DNA of 64,000 nt. Source: Polaribacter sp. HaHaR_3_91 (GTDB lineage: Bacteria; Bacteroidota; Bacteroidia; Flavobacteriales; Flavobacteriaceae). A program made the position numbers and the translations under genes. Below, piece after piece: positions 8,677 to 18,517 of the stretch. How positions within the stretch are numbered: the first letter of the stretch is position 1; every line of letters starts with the position of its first letter. The stretch is from assembly GCF_019278525.1 (NCBI RefSeq), contig NZ_CP058986.1, forward strand, positions 2,328,001-2,392,000, written 5' to 3'. The notes beneath the pieces are model-generated. The model made no database searches, had not been told where the DNA came from, and was given only the letters and a program-made list of their open reading frames with translations.

Positions 8677-8718
8677 AATAGAGAATATAGAATTAAGAAA
8701 AAAACTATATTCTCTATT
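8677..8718. terminator. long hairpin, probably a bidirectional terminator
   Basis: AATAGAGAATATAG and CTATATTCTCTATT form a perfect 14-bp stem around a 14-base A-rich loop. On the minus strand it lies seven bases beyond the stop codon of the 60-aa gene at 8726. It can also end transcripts from tex. The flanking T-run is weak, so termination is inferred from position. Confidence 0.6.
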
Positions 8719-8725
8719 AAAGTAC

Positions 8726-8908
8726 TTACCTAAGGTCTACCCTATTATCAGATTTAGTTTCTATAAATAGTTTATCCTCCATTTCAACAAAGCAACTGTT
8801 AGTTACTTTATCGTTCTCGAAAAATAGATAAATAACACCTTTTTCAACTCTTAATACTTTTGTGAAGTCATTTAACTCAAAAACTTCATGCAATTTTAAA
8901 TTTAACAT
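8726..8908 (-). CDS. hypothetical protein (60 aa)
   Basis: A 60-residue protein beginning MLNLKLHEVFELNDFTKVLR. The predicted strands (GVIYLFFENDKV, NSCFVEMEDKLFIE) alternate hydrophobic and charged residues, which suggests a small beta-rich cytosolic protein. There is no signal peptide or membrane helix. It stands alone between tex and topB on the opposite strand, with a strong hairpin right after its stop codon, which supports it as a real transcription unit. I do not recognise its family. Confidence 0.55.
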   Translation of the reverse strand: MLNLKLHEVFELNDFTKVLRVEKGVIYLFFENDKVTNSCFVEMEDKLFIETKSDNRVDLR

Positions 8909-9099
8909 AATTTATCAGAAAGATATTTTAATATTTAAGAACCATTTCTAAAATACGCTTCTTTCTATATTTATATACACATAATATTATAAATGAAAAT
9001 TTAGAATGCTATCTTCAATTTTAATTTTCTATTTTCTTTCAAAAAAACGAATCAGTATTCTTAATAATTTTCTTAATTTCGAATTCACAAAAAACACAA

Positions 9100-11472
9100 A
9101 TGAAAGTCTGTATTGCCGAAAAACCATCTGTAGCAAGAGAAATTGCTAATATTCTAGGAGCCAACACAAAACGTGATGGTTACTATGAAGGAAACGGTTA
9201 TGCGGTAACATATACATTCGGACATCTATGTACACTTTTAGAACCTAAAGATTACAAACCGCATTGGAAAAGTTGGGATTTGAATAATTTACCAATGCTT
9301 CCAGAACGTTTTGATACCAAAGTTACAGGCGATGCAGGAATTAGGAAACAATACAATATTGTAAAAGCTTTATTTGATAAAGCAACGGTTGTCATCAATT
9401 GTGGGGATGCCGGGACAGAAGGAGAATTAATTCAGCGTTGGGTAATTAATCAGGCTGGTTATAAAGGAAAAGTTCAGCGTTTATGGATTTCATCCTTAAC
9501 AGAAGAAGCTATAAAAGAAGGTTTTAAAAACTTAAAGCCTGCAGAGAAATATGATAATTTATATTATGCAGGATATTCTAGAGCTATTGGAGATTGGCTT
9601 TTAGGCTTAAATGCAACGCGTTTGTATACCGTAAAGTTTGGTGGATTCAAACAAGTATTATCTGTTGGTAGAGTGCAAACTCCTACCCTAGCGATGTTGG
9701 TTAATCGTTTTTTTGAAATTAGAGATTTTAAACCACAACCTTATTGGGAATTACAAACAAAATACAGAAATACACTTTTTAATTATGAAGATGGTCGTTT
9801 TCTAAAACAAGAAGATGGTGAAGTTTTAGCGAATAAAGTAAAAGAATCTGACTTTGAAATTGTTTCTGTAACCAAAAAGAAAGGAAAAGAATATGCTCCT
9901 AAACTTTTTGATTTAACAGGCTTACAAGTATATTGTAATAATAAATTTGGCTTTTCTGCGGATGAAACTTTAAAAATGGTTCAGAAGCTATATGAGATGA
10001 AAGTTGTTACCTACCCAAGAGTTGATACCACTTTTTTACCAAATGACGTATATCCTAAAATTGGCGGAATTTTATCTAAGTTAACAAACTATAGTGCATT
10101 AACACAACCTCTTTTAGGTAGTAAAATAAAGAAATCAAAACGTGTTTTTGATGATAAAAAAGTAACCGATCACCATGCTATTATTCCTACAGGAATCCAA
10201 GGGAATTTGCAATACAATCAGCAACAGGTGTACGATATTATTACCCGTAGGTTTATTGGTGTTTTTTATCCAGATTCAGATGTTTCTAATACCTCTGTAA
10301 TTGGTAAAGCTGCAGAAGTACCTTTTAAAACAACCGGAAAAGAAATTTTAACCAAAGGTTGGCGCGTTGCTTTTGAAACCGAAGAAAGCAAAATTAAGAA
10401 AGAATTAAACGAGCAAATGACCTTGCCTTCTTTTGTAAAAGGAGAAAAAGGAGCTCATGAACCTTCGTTTTTAGAGAAGGAAACAAAACCACCAAGAAAT
10501 TTTACAGAAGCTAGTTTATTACGTGCCATGGAAACCGCAGGTAAACAAGTAGATGATGAAAATTTACGTGAATTAATGAAAGAAAATGGAATTGGAAGAC
10601 CTTCTACAAGAGCAAGTATTATAGAGACTTTATTCCGAAGAAAATATATTGAACGTAAGAAAAAATTGGTTTTACCAACACAAACAGGAATTGATTTAAT
10701 TAATATTATTGACAACGAATTATTGAAATCTGCGGAGTTAACAGGACGTTGGGAAAAACGTTTAAAAGAAATTGAACGAGGAGAATTCAATGCAGGAACT
10801 TTTATTAATAACATGAAAAAAATGGTAGATCAATTGGTCTATGAGGTTCGTTCTAACACTACTAAAAAACGAATTACTTCTACTCCACCTGTCAGTTCGA
10901 ATGCAGTTGAGAGCTCTTCTAAATCAAAGAGTAAAAAATCAACAAAAAAACAAGTAGCAGGAAAAACTTGCCCGAAATGTAAAAAAGGACAACTCTTAAA
11001 AGGTTCTTCTGCCTTTGGGTGTTCTGAATATAAAAACAATTGTAATTTAAAAATTCCTTTTGAAATTTACGGAAAAAAGGTTTCTGAAAATCAATTAATA
11101 CGATTGGTTGATAAAGGTTGCACAACCAATTTAAAAGGTTTTAAAACAGATGCAGGTGCTATTGAAGGATTAATACGTTTTGATGATGACTTTAAATTGA
11201 AATTAGAACCCAAACAAAACGTCAATGCGAGTGAAACGAAGCAATCTGTTAATAATAATGAGATTACTTCGTCGAAAACTCCTCGTAATGACAATGATAA
11301 AATTACGTGTCCAAAATGTAAGCAAGGAACAATTTTAAAAGGAAAAACGGCGTATGGTTGTTCTAATTATAAAAATGGATGTGATTTCGTTTTCTCCTTT
11401 GAAAACATCAAAAAAATAGCCAACGGAAAACCATTGACTAAAGATTTGGTTATAAAAATTATAAGTGCTTAA
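9100..11472 (+). CDS. topB: type IA DNA topoisomerase III
   Basis: A 790-residue type IA topoisomerase that passes single strands and resolves recombination and replication intermediates. The TOPRIM domain runs from the start (CIAEKPSVAREIA, with Glu7) to INCGDAGTEGELIQRW (Asp103 and Glu107). This DAGTEGE form replaces the DxDxEGE found in E. coli. The catalytic tyrosine is Tyr305 in VVTYPRVDTTFL. GIGRPSTRASIIETL is another family signature. The C terminus adds two four-cysteine zinc ribbons, CPKCKKGQLLKG and CPKCKQGTILKG, each closing with a G-C-S/C pair. A lysine/serine-rich linker precedes the first. No conjugation or plasmid genes accompany it, so it is most likely the housekeeping enzyme. 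The ATG start gives the typical MKVCIAEKPS N terminus. Confidence 0.94.
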   Translation: MKVCIAEKPSVAREIANILGANTKRDGYYEGNGYAVTYTFGHLCTLLEPKDYKPHWKSWDLNNLPMLPERFDTKVTGDAGIRKQYNIVKALFDKATVVINCGDAGTEGELIQRWVINQAGYKGKVQRLWISSLTEEAIKEGFKNLKPAEKYDNLYYAGYSRAIGDWLLGLNATRLYTVKFGGFKQVLSVGRVQTPTLAMLVNRFFEIRDFKPQPYWELQTKYRNTLFNYEDGRFLKQEDGEVLANKVKESDFEIVSVTKKKGKEYAPKLFDLTGLQVYCNNKFGFSADETLKMVQKLYEMKVVTYPRVDTTFLPNDVYPKIGGILSKLTNYSALTQPLLGSKIKKSKRVFDDKKVTDHHAIIPTGIQGNLQYNQQQVYDIITRRFIGVFYPDSDVSNTSVIGKAAEVPFKTTGKEILTKGWRVAFETEESKIKKELNEQMTLPSFVKGEKGAHEPSFLEKETKPPRNFTEASLLRAMETAGKQVDDENLRELMKENGIGRPSTRASIIETLFRRKYIERKKKLVLPTQTGIDLINIIDNELLKSAELTGRWEKRLKEIERGEFNAGTFINNMKKMVDQLVYEVRSNTTKKRITSTPPVSSNAVESSSKSKSKKSTKKQVAGKTCPKCKKGQLLKGSSAFGCSEYKNNCNLKIPFEIYGKKVSENQLIRLVDKGCTTNLKGFKTDAGAIEGLIRFDDDFKLKLEPKQNVNASETKQSVNNNEITSSKTPRNDNDKITCPKCKQGTILKGKTAYGCSNYKNGCDFVFSFENIKKIANGKPLTKDLVIKIISA

Positions 11473-11531
11473 ATTTTTAACGATTTGTAATCTCGAAATG
11501 CCCTTTATACAGCCAATAAGTAAAACACTAC

Positions 11532-13328
11532 TTACTCAGCATACATTTTATCAATAAGTGCTTTATATTTTTTATAAATTACTTTACGTTTTAATTTTAA
11601 AGTTGCTGTAATTTCTCCGGCTTCAATACTAAACTCTTTCGGTAATAAAGTAAATTTCTTAATTTTTTCAAACTTAGAAAACTCTTTTTGTAATTCTTCA
11701 AAACGTTTTTCTAACATCGTTTTAATTTGATTGTTAGCAATCAAATCTTCTATATCTTTAAAACTAATTTTATGCTCTTCAGCATATTTTTTAATATTCT
11801 CGAAACTTGGTACAGCCAAAGCCGTAACATACTTTTGTTGATCACCTATTACTGCAATTTGCTCAATAAAAGAATCACTTACTAAAGCCATTTCAAGTTT
11901 TTGAGGTGCAATATATTTACCTCCAGAAGTTTTCATTAAATCTTTAATCCTATCAGTAATTACTAAGTTTCCTAATTCATCAATTTTTCCTGCATCGCCT
12001 GTTTTAAACCAACCATTATCAAAAACTTCAGCAGTAGCTTCCGGTTTTTTATAATATCCTTTCATAACACCAGGGCCTTTTACCAAAACTTCATCATTAG
12101 CATCAATTTTAATTTCAGTTCCAGAAATTGGCTTACCTGCAGAATTAAATTCAAAAAACTGATTTCCGAATAACGTAACGGTAGCAGTTGTTTCTGTTAA
12201 ACCATATCCACATTTTATATTTAATGCAAAAGAATGAAAAAACGAAACCATGTCTGGCACTAAAGGTGCTCCGCCACAAGGCATAAATTTTATATTTCCA
12301 CCAAAGACATCACGTAATTTACTAAGCACCAATTTATCTGCTATTTTATATTTTAGCTGTAATATAGCTGGTACTTTTTTATCAAGACGCTGATACTTGT
12401 TATGGTATTTATTTCCAACCCCTAATGCCCAACTTGCTAATTTCATTTTAGTAGGTGAAGCTTCTTTTCTTTTTTCTTGAATAGCAGCAAAAATTTTCTC
12501 AAAGATTCTAGGAACCGTACACATTAATGTTGGTTTTACTTCTTTTAAAACATCTGCTATTTTTTTAGGGTCTTGATTAAAATAAACCTGAATTCCTTGT
12601 TGTAGACAGAAAAACACCCAACTACGTTCATAAATATGACTTAATGGTAAAAAACTTAAAGAAACATCATTTTCATCCACATCTAATTCTGCTTCATGTG
12701 CTTTTAATGAGGATGCAAAATTATTATGATCTAACATTACACCTTTAGGTTCTCCTGTTGTACCAGAAGTATAAATAATACTTGCTAAATCATCTAATTT
12801 AGAATCTAAATGACGCTTTTCTAAAACTGTTTCAATGCTTTTTGGAAATTCTGCATTTATAAAATCAGTAAAATAAACAGCGTTTTTATGACCTCTTAAA
12901 TCTACAGTACTTGTTAAGGCTACTATTAATTTTAGATATTTATTATTTTCAGATATTAATTCTACTTTATCAAATTCTTCTTGATCACCAACAAACAACA
13001 CACTAATTTCTGCATCATTTACAACGTATTCAACTTCCTTTTGAGAGTTCGTTGCATAAATAGGAATCGTTACGGCTCTTACCCCCATAATCCCTAAATC
13101 TGCTATAATCCACTCGGTCATATTTTGAGCAAAAACACCAATATTGTCCTGTTCTTTAATTCCGAAATTGATTAAAGCTTTAGAAACTTGTTGAATTTGA
13201 AAATAAAAAGAATCCCAAGAAATACCTTTCCAATTTTTTGAAGCTTCATCTTTATAAAAAACAGCTTCTTTAGTTGTAAATCGACTAGTGTTATCTTTAA
13301 TTACTTTTAGTAAATGTTTATAATTCAT
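11532..13328 (-). CDS. long-chain fatty acid--CoA ligase (AMP-forming)
   Basis: A 598-residue adenylate-forming enzyme that activates fatty acids to acyl-CoA through an acyl-AMP. The P-loop-like motif IIYTSGTTGEPKGVMLDH, the A5-type motif CGYGLTETTATVTLFG, the GWFKTGDAGKID motif and RIKDLMKTSGGKYIAP are all present in order. The C-terminal lysine needed for adenylation is in the last segment, around AGEITATLKLKRK. Overall it resembles the long, FAA/LACS-like bacterial group rather than E. coli FadD. It faces topB tail to tail, 59 bases apart, and no clear hairpin is seen between them. Its promoter would lie in the 250-base gap shared with the sterol-desaturase gene. Confidence 0.92.
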   Translation of the reverse strand: MNYKHLLKVIKDNTSRFTTKEAVFYKDEASKNWKGISWDSFYFQIQQVSKALINFGIKEQDNIGVFAQNMTEWIIADLGIMGVRAVTIPIYATNSQKEVEYVVNDAEISVLFVGDQEEFDKVELISENNKYLKLIVALTSTVDLRGHKNAVYFTDFINAEFPKSIETVLEKRHLDSKLDDLASIIYTSGTTGEPKGVMLDHNNFASSLKAHEAELDVDENDVSLSFLPLSHIYERSWVFFCLQQGIQVYFNQDPKKIADVLKEVKPTLMCTVPRIFEKIFAAIQEKRKEASPTKMKLASWALGVGNKYHNKYQRLDKKVPAILQLKYKIADKLVLSKLRDVFGGNIKFMPCGGAPLVPDMVSFFHSFALNIKCGYGLTETTATVTLFGNQFFEFNSAGKPISGTEIKIDANDEVLVKGPGVMKGYYKKPEATAEVFDNGWFKTGDAGKIDELGNLVITDRIKDLMKTSGGKYIAPQKLEMALVSDSFIEQIAVIGDQQKYVTALAVPSFENIKKYAEEHKISFKDIEDLIANNQIKTMLEKRFEELQKEFSKFEKIKKFTLLPKEFSIEAGEITATLKLKRKVIYKKYKALIDKMYAE

Positions 13329-13580
13329 CTTTCGATTATTTTAAAATAAGGATTTTATAACCATCAAATTTACGAATATTTCAATGACTTGTACATATAT
13401 TAATGTTAATGAAATACAAAACCAGTTTATAATTTCATTTTTTTTATTAAATTTTTACAGATTAAAAATTAATATTTTCCTTTTTAAACTTTTTATTATA
13501 TTTTTAACAATAACTAATGATAAAACCTATAGCTGTTTCCATATTTTACCTTAGTTTTATCAAAAATTTTAAAAAAGTAA

Positions 13581-14507
13581 ATGGATTTTACAAACCCACT
13601 AGTATATGGTGTACCATGTTTCTTAGCACTTATTTTAGTCGAATTAACATATAGTAAGCACAATAAAAAAGAAGAAAAGAAGAAAATTTATAAATGGAAA
13701 GATTTAGCGGCTAGCCTTACCATGGGTATTGGTTCTGCTATTCTAGCTCCTTTAACAAAAACAATCGCGGCAATTGTACTTTTTAGTTTTGTCTATGAAA
13801 TATTCAACCCTTTAGTTGATGGAGTTCGTACAAATATTATGGGGTACGAATCTTTTGGTTATGCTTGGTATATTTGGCTTATTTGTCAGGTATTAGACGA
13901 TTTTAGTTATTATTGGTTTCACAGACAAAATCATAATGTTCGTTTTTTATGGGCGGCACATATTGTACACCATTCTTCCGACAACTTTAATTTAGGAACT
14001 GCCGTTAGAAACGGATGGTTTACCATTCTTTACAAACCTTTCTTTTATGTTTGGATTGTTGCTATTGGTTTTCCTCCAGAAATGTTAGTAGTTTGTTTAG
14101 GTATAGAGGCTTTGTGGCAATTTCAATTACATACCGTTTACATTGGTAAATTAGGCTTCTTAGATAAAATATTAAATACGCATACCATGCACCAAGTGCA
14201 TCATGCTCAAAATTTTGAGTATATGGATAAAAATCATGGTGGATTTTTAAACACTTTTGATAAAATGTTTGGTACTTTTAAAGAATTCGACGAAAATATT
14301 GACATCAAATATGGAGTTACGCATCCACCAAATTCTTATAATCCATTTGTTATTCTAACACATGAATATAAAGATATTTGGAATGATATGAAAAAATCTA
14401 AAAACTGGTATCATAAATTTATGTATGCATTTGCCGCACCAGGTTGGAGTCATGATGGAAGCACACTAACCATTAAACAAGCCCGTAAGGCTTTACAAGA
14501 AGAATAA
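13581..14507 (+). CDS. sterol desaturase / fatty acid hydroxylase family membrane protein
   Basis: A 308-residue integral membrane di-iron oxygenase-like protein. The histidine boxes are clear: HRQNH at residues 114-118, HIVHH at 127-131, and HTMHQVHH further on; these bind the two irons. Several hydrophobic helices are seen, near residues 8-22, 45-75 and 95-110, and around 160-180. The family hydroxylates or desaturates lipids such as sterols, carotenoids, sphingoid bases and alkylglycerols. A bacterium of this group has few sterols, so a carotenoid, sphingolipid or ornithine-lipid substrate is as likely. It is divergent from the acyl-CoA ligase, and a strong terminator follows, so it forms a single-gene unit. 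Confidence 0.88.
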   Translation: MDFTNPLVYGVPCFLALILVELTYSKHNKKEEKKKIYKWKDLAASLTMGIGSAILAPLTKTIAAIVLFSFVYEIFNPLVDGVRTNIMGYESFGYAWYIWLICQVLDDFSYYWFHRQNHNVRFLWAAHIVHHSSDNFNLGTAVRNGWFTILYKPFFYVWIVAIGFPPEMLVVCLGIEALWQFQLHTVYIGKLGFLDKILNTHTMHQVHHAQNFEYMDKNHGGFLNTFDKMFGTFKEFDENIDIKYGVTHPPNSYNPFVILTHEYKDIWNDMKKSKNWYHKFMYAFAAPGWSHDGSTLTIKQARKALQEE

Positions 14508-14540
14508 TATTTGTTTAAAAAGTAAAACTTTTCAACTAAA

Positions 14541-14580
14541 AAAAAAAGGAATCTCAAAATAAATTTGAGATTCCTTTTTT
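14541..14580. terminator. intrinsic terminator, strong hairpin
   Basis: AGGAATCTCAAA pairs with TTTGAGATTCCT around a short AATAAA-type loop, flanked by an A-run and a T-run. It can act in both directions and ends the sterol-desaturase transcript. Confidence 0.85.
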
Positions 14581-14709
14581 AGTTAAATCAGTTAATAGGC
14601 AATTAAACTTAGCCCTAACTAAAACATCATACTTTTTGAGGCACGAAAAAGATGCCGTCTTTCTACTTCGCTCAAGATAAATTCCAAAGAGGAAATAGCT
14701 TCTATAAAA

Positions 14710-15180
14710 CTAAGAAGTTATTTGACTAAAAAACTCAAAAATCTCTCCTTTAGAAATAGAACTTCCTTTTTCTATTAAATCGAAAATTTCGCTATTTCGG
14801 TCCTCTTTATTATAAGGTTTTGTGCCTTTAAAAATCTCTACAGAATTATCCATAGGGTTTTGCATCAACCATTCAAATCCTTTTTGTTCTAATAAATTAA
14901 TATCCCAAGTAACTTTAATAGCAATTCTATGTATTTCTTCTGCATCACACTTAAACAGGTTTACAGAGGTTTTAGAAAAATGTTCTACGTAATTTGTTTT
15001 TGTTAGCACATTATCCCAAACAACATCAGAAAAAACATTCATCTCCTCTTCTGCAACTTCTGGTGTTTCTTCTTTTATTTGATTCCATTCTTTAACGTCT
15101 ATACTTTGGGTTGCTAAAAAACGGGCAAAATCTTCGTGTAAGCTTTCGAATTGTTCTTTGGTAAGTTGTCTATATTTCAT
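14710..15180 (-). CDS. conserved flavobacterial protein of unknown function (DUF6495-like)
   Basis: A 156-residue soluble, acidic protein starting MKYRQLTKEQFESLHEDFAR. It has no signal peptide or membrane helix. The blocks FARFLATQSIDVKEWNQIK and EVAEEEMNVFSDVVWDNVL remind me of proteins annotated as DUF6495 in Flavobacteriaceae; I recall this and cannot confirm it here. The role is unknown. The gene follows the TonB receptor on the same strand but is separated from it by a terminator-like hairpin, so it probably has its own promoter or is expressed by read-through. Confidence 0.75.
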   Translation of the reverse strand: MKYRQLTKEQFESLHEDFARFLATQSIDVKEWNQIKEETPEVAEEEMNVFSDVVWDNVLTKTNYVEHFSKTSVNLFKCDAEEIHRIAIKVTWDINLLEQKGFEWLMQNPMDNSVEIFKGTKPYNKEDRNSEIFDLIEKGSSISKGEIFEFFSQITS

Positions 15181-15190
15181 AATTTATGGT

Positions 15191-15219
15191 AAAAAAAAAC
15201 CGCCCAATTATGGGCGGTT
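15191..15219 (-). terminator. intrinsic terminator after the TonB receptor
   Basis: AACCGCCCA and TGGGCGGTT form a perfect nine-bp stem with a short loop, and on the minus strand a run of T follows. The GC-rich stem stands out in this AT-rich region. It lies 25 bases past the receptor stop codon. Confidence 0.9.
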
Positions 15220-15243
15220 CAAATATCTGAATTCTTTATTGAT

Positions 15244-18200
15244 TTAGAAAGAATATCTTAAACCAACTTGTGCTTGCCATCTAGAAAGTAACGTAGAATT
15301 ATATACAAAAGTTTCTTTTAAGTCTGAATTAAAACTATAGGTTGGTAAACCTGTATTATCTACAGTAACACCTAATAACTGTACTGCATCTGGTTGTTGC
15401 ACTAAGCCCCAGTTTGAGTTTAATAAGTTACCAAAGTTTAAAATATCTATAGTAAACTCTAAAGAATTATTGTTTCCTAATTTTAAATTCTGAATAAATT
15501 TTACATCCATTTTTCCTCTCCAAGGTGATAATGCTCCATAACGTTCTGCATATTCTCCCTGTCTATCACTTAAATAATCATCTTGATTGATATAATTTCT
15601 TAAGCCATTTTTTTGATCTTGAATAGATAAGTCTCCAGTATTTACTGGTGCTTTAAATGTCATTGCATCTATTTCGCTGTCTGTTGGTATGTAAATTAAA
15701 TCATTTAAGTTAGAACCATCATTATTAAGATCGCCTGCGTATGTGTAGTTAAAACGACCTCCTTTTGCCAATTCATAGAAAGAAGAAATTGTTGTTGTCC
15801 ATTTATCATTTGTTCCATAATTCCAAGATTTAGAAGCTACCGCAATAAAACGATGTGTATCTCCATATTTAGAATGTGCTAATGTTGCATCATTTGCATT
15901 AGATAAAACTGGATTAAAATCGAAAGCATCTCCAGTTATTTCTGCTTCAATAGAGTTTACATCTTTAGAATTTAAGTAATTATAAGCTGCCATTAAATAC
16001 AATCCATTATCAAAATTTCTCTGTGCTTTTAAGGATGCATTTAAAGTTCTTCCTTTATCAGAGTTGGTAAATACGTAAGCATTTGATTTATCATTTGGAC
16101 CTCCCCAATTAGGACTTCTATCTGTATCTGTGTATACTAATCTGTTGTCTATACCTCCTGCTAAAGTTCCGGTTGGTGTTTTTAACCCCCAGTTTTGTAC
16201 ATGTGCTCCATTAATGTCTTTTGTATAAGAAAGGTCTGTAGTTAAAATAGTACCATCTTTTAATTTTACATCTGCTCCTAAACTTGTTCTCCAAACTTGT
16301 GGAAATTTAAAATCTGGATCTACTACTTGATAGAAATATACATTAGGATTTGCTATTTGGTTACCTAACCAAACAAAAGGAAAACGACCTGTAAATAAGC
16401 CAGAACCACCACGTAATTGTAAAGAGTTATCTCCATTTACATCCCAGTTAAAACCAATTCTTGGTGAAACTAAGAAGTTATTATTTGGCATTTTAGTAGA
16501 ATCAAACAATACTGTTTCTCCTGTAGAAGGGTCTGTGTATGGATTATTGGGTAAGTAAAAACTTTTATCTATAACATCTTGTGCTTTATCTGCAGAATTA
16601 AAAAATAAAGGTTTATCAAAACGAACACCATATGATAATTTAAAATTATCGTTTATATTCCAATCATCTTGTACGTAAAAAGCAAACTGACCAACATTTG
16701 TTTCTGCTAAAGCCCAAGAATCATTGGCGTTATTAGTTGTAAATGTGCTTTGAGCAGCAGCCATAGCATCAGCTAAAAGACCATTAGAAACTCCTGTTCT
16801 AAACGCATCCATATTGGCAAAATCTCCACCAAATGCACCAACATAACCTCTTGCATCTCCAAAACCATATGCTCCTAAATTAAACGAATTCTCAAATTCA
16901 AATTTTTCAAAAGAAAAACCAATAGTATAGTTATGGTCCCCATTACTGATATTTAAGTTATTTGTAATTTGAAAAACTTTTTGATCTAATGTATTGTTAA
17001 TTGAAAAAGGTTCATGACCTGAAATTATATAATTCCCTCCGTTACCATCTTGAATTCTAAATGCTGGCATAGGTGCTGATTTAGGGCTTCTAAAATCATC
17101 GAAATGTGTATATCCTGCTTGAAACTTGTTTGTTATATTATCTGTAACAGTAGAATTTAATTCAAGTAAAAAAGAATTTAAATTATTATTAATTTGATAT
17201 CCAGAATTTTCGAATTGTAACATTTGAGAACTTGGACCTCTAAAACCTAGTGCTGTTGGATGCGCTGGCAAATCTCTAGAGGCATTTAAAAAATTATAGA
17301 CAAATGATAAACGATTGTCTTTGGTGATATTCCAATCTAACTTAAATAACCCTTTCGTACTGTTAGAGTCATGGGTAAAACCTTCATAAGCACCGGTACT
17401 GTAACCAATACCCGCTAATGCGCTTTGAACTTCATCTAAATCTGATTTTAAAACTCTAGACTCGTTAATAGCTCCCGAGCCTATGTTTGGTAACCAAGAC
17501 TGACCTAAATCTGATCTATTGTCTTTTTCGAAATTTATAAAAACAAATAATTTATCTTTTATAATCGGTGCGCCTACACTAGCTCCTACTTGAGATTGTG
17601 ATAATTTAGGAACAAAAATACTTTCTCCTTTAATTTTACCTCCTGTAAAATCTTGATTTCTGTAATATCCGTAAGCAGTTCCTGTTACTGTGTTTGTTCC
17701 ACTTTTGGTTACTGCATTAACAGAAGCACCTGTAAAACCAGATAAAGTAACATCATAAGGTGCAGTAGAAACAGAAATTTGCTCAATCGCATCTAAAGAC
17801 ACTGGTTGAGAAGCTGTTTGCCCACCAGGTGTTGCTGCATCTAAACCAAATGGATTGTTAAATATAGAACCATCTAATGTAAAGTTATTAAATTGGTCAT
17901 TTCTTCCTCCAAAAGATCCACCTGAAGCAGAAGGGTCTAAACGTGTAAAATCTGATGCCGATCTAGATATCGTTGGCAATATCTTTAAATCTTTAGTTCT
18001 AATACTGGTCTGCGCTCCTGTTCTATCGTTATTAAAAACAGCATTTTTACCAGAGCTAATTACAACTTCTTCTAAAGTATTACTATCTTCGGATAAAACA
18101 ACATCAATATTTGAGGTTTTTCCTAAGGTTAAAAAGATATTTGTTATCTTATTAGATTTAAAACCTAGATAACTAATTGTAATCGTATAAGGACCTCCAA

Positions 18201-18417
18201 TTCTTAAGTTAGATAGCGCGTATCTACCATTATCTTGTGCTGTTGTACCAGATACAGTACCTGTAGGAGTATGCAAAGCAACAATAGTTGCTCCGAATAA
18301 TGGTTCTCCAGAATTGTCCGTAATAGTTCCGTTAATTTTTGATGTTGTTGTTTGTGCGTTTGCAACAAAACTAAACATTAAAATAAATGAACATAAAAAA
18401 AATAATTTTTGCTTCAT
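15244..18417 (-). CDS. Oar-like TonB-dependent outer membrane receptor
   Basis: A 1057-residue outer-membrane receptor. An upstream in-frame ATG would add 13 residues, but the ATG at 18415-18417 starts a standard signal peptide, MKQKLFFLCSFILMF, ending at SFVANAQ. Residues of about 25-115 form a carboxypeptidase-regulatory-like beta domain (INGTITDNSGEPLFGATIV). The plug follows, with the region around RLDPSASGGSFGGRNDQFNN and FTLDGSIFNNPFG, which matches Oar-type receptors. The rest is the beta-barrel, ending QAQVGLRYSF with the terminal Phe needed by the BAM machine. No SusD-like lipoprotein is next to it, which argues against glycan uptake. The ligand is unknown; Oar relatives have been tied to signalling and protease export. 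A terminator lies behind it. Confidence 0.88.
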   Translation of the reverse strand: MKQKLFFLCSFILMFSFVANAQTTTSKINGTITDNSGEPLFGATIVALHTPTGTVSGTTAQDNGRYALSNLRIGGPYTITISYLGFKSNKITNIFLTLGKTSNIDVVLSEDSNTLEEVVISSGKNAVFNNDRTGAQTSIRTKDLKILPTISRSASDFTRLDPSASGGSFGGRNDQFNNFTLDGSIFNNPFGLDAATPGGQTASQPVSLDAIEQISVSTAPYDVTLSGFTGASVNAVTKSGTNTVTGTAYGYYRNQDFTGGKIKGESIFVPKLSQSQVGASVGAPIIKDKLFVFINFEKDNRSDLGQSWLPNIGSGAINESRVLKSDLDEVQSALAGIGYSTGAYEGFTHDSNSTKGLFKLDWNITKDNRLSFVYNFLNASRDLPAHPTALGFRGPSSQMLQFENSGYQINNNLNSFLLELNSTVTDNITNKFQAGYTHFDDFRSPKSAPMPAFRIQDGNGGNYIISGHEPFSINNTLDQKVFQITNNLNISNGDHNYTIGFSFEKFEFENSFNLGAYGFGDARGYVGAFGGDFANMDAFRTGVSNGLLADAMAAAQSTFTTNNANDSWALAETNVGQFAFYVQDDWNINDNFKLSYGVRFDKPLFFNSADKAQDVIDKSFYLPNNPYTDPSTGETVLFDSTKMPNNNFLVSPRIGFNWDVNGDNSLQLRGGSGLFTGRFPFVWLGNQIANPNVYFYQVVDPDFKFPQVWRTSLGADVKLKDGTILTTDLSYTKDINGAHVQNWGLKTPTGTLAGGIDNRLVYTDTDRSPNWGGPNDKSNAYVFTNSDKGRTLNASLKAQRNFDNGLYLMAAYNYLNSKDVNSIEAEITGDAFDFNPVLSNANDATLAHSKYGDTHRFIAVASKSWNYGTNDKWTTTISSFYELAKGGRFNYTYAGDLNNDGSNLNDLIYIPTDSEIDAMTFKAPVNTGDLSIQDQKNGLRNYINQDDYLSDRQGEYAERYGALSPWRGKMDVKFIQNLKLGNNNSLEFTIDILNFGNLLNSNWGLVQQPDAVQLLGVTVDNTGLPTYSFNSDLKETFVYNSTLLSRWQAQVGLRYSF

Positions 18418-18460
18418 GTTTTTGGATTTAAGTTTATATAACCAAAAATAAAGCAAAAAA

Positions 18461-18486
18461 AAAGTCTACTCGTTAAAGTAGACTTT
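18461..18486 (-). terminator. intrinsic terminator after rplI
   Basis: AAAAGTCTACT pairs with AGTAGACTTTT around a five-base loop, with T-run on the minus strand. It ends the rpsF-rpsR-rplI operon 32 bases beyond the rplI stop and just before the TonB receptor transcript begins. Confidence 0.85.
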
Positions 18487-18517
18487 TAGTTCTTAACAAT
18501 TATTTAACAATTGTTAT

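Noticed and set aside
10455..10814. 119-codon frame antisense to topB
   Set aside because: Inside topB, no recognisable domain or start context.
14640..14690. possible second copy of the fold-back repeat (CTACTTCGCTCAAG)
   Set aside because: Only one arm is recognisable; too degenerate to call a feature.
15244..18417. SusC of a polysaccharide-utilisation locus
   Set aside because: No SusD-like gene or glycoside hydrolases adjoin it, and the plug motifs fit Oar-like receptors.
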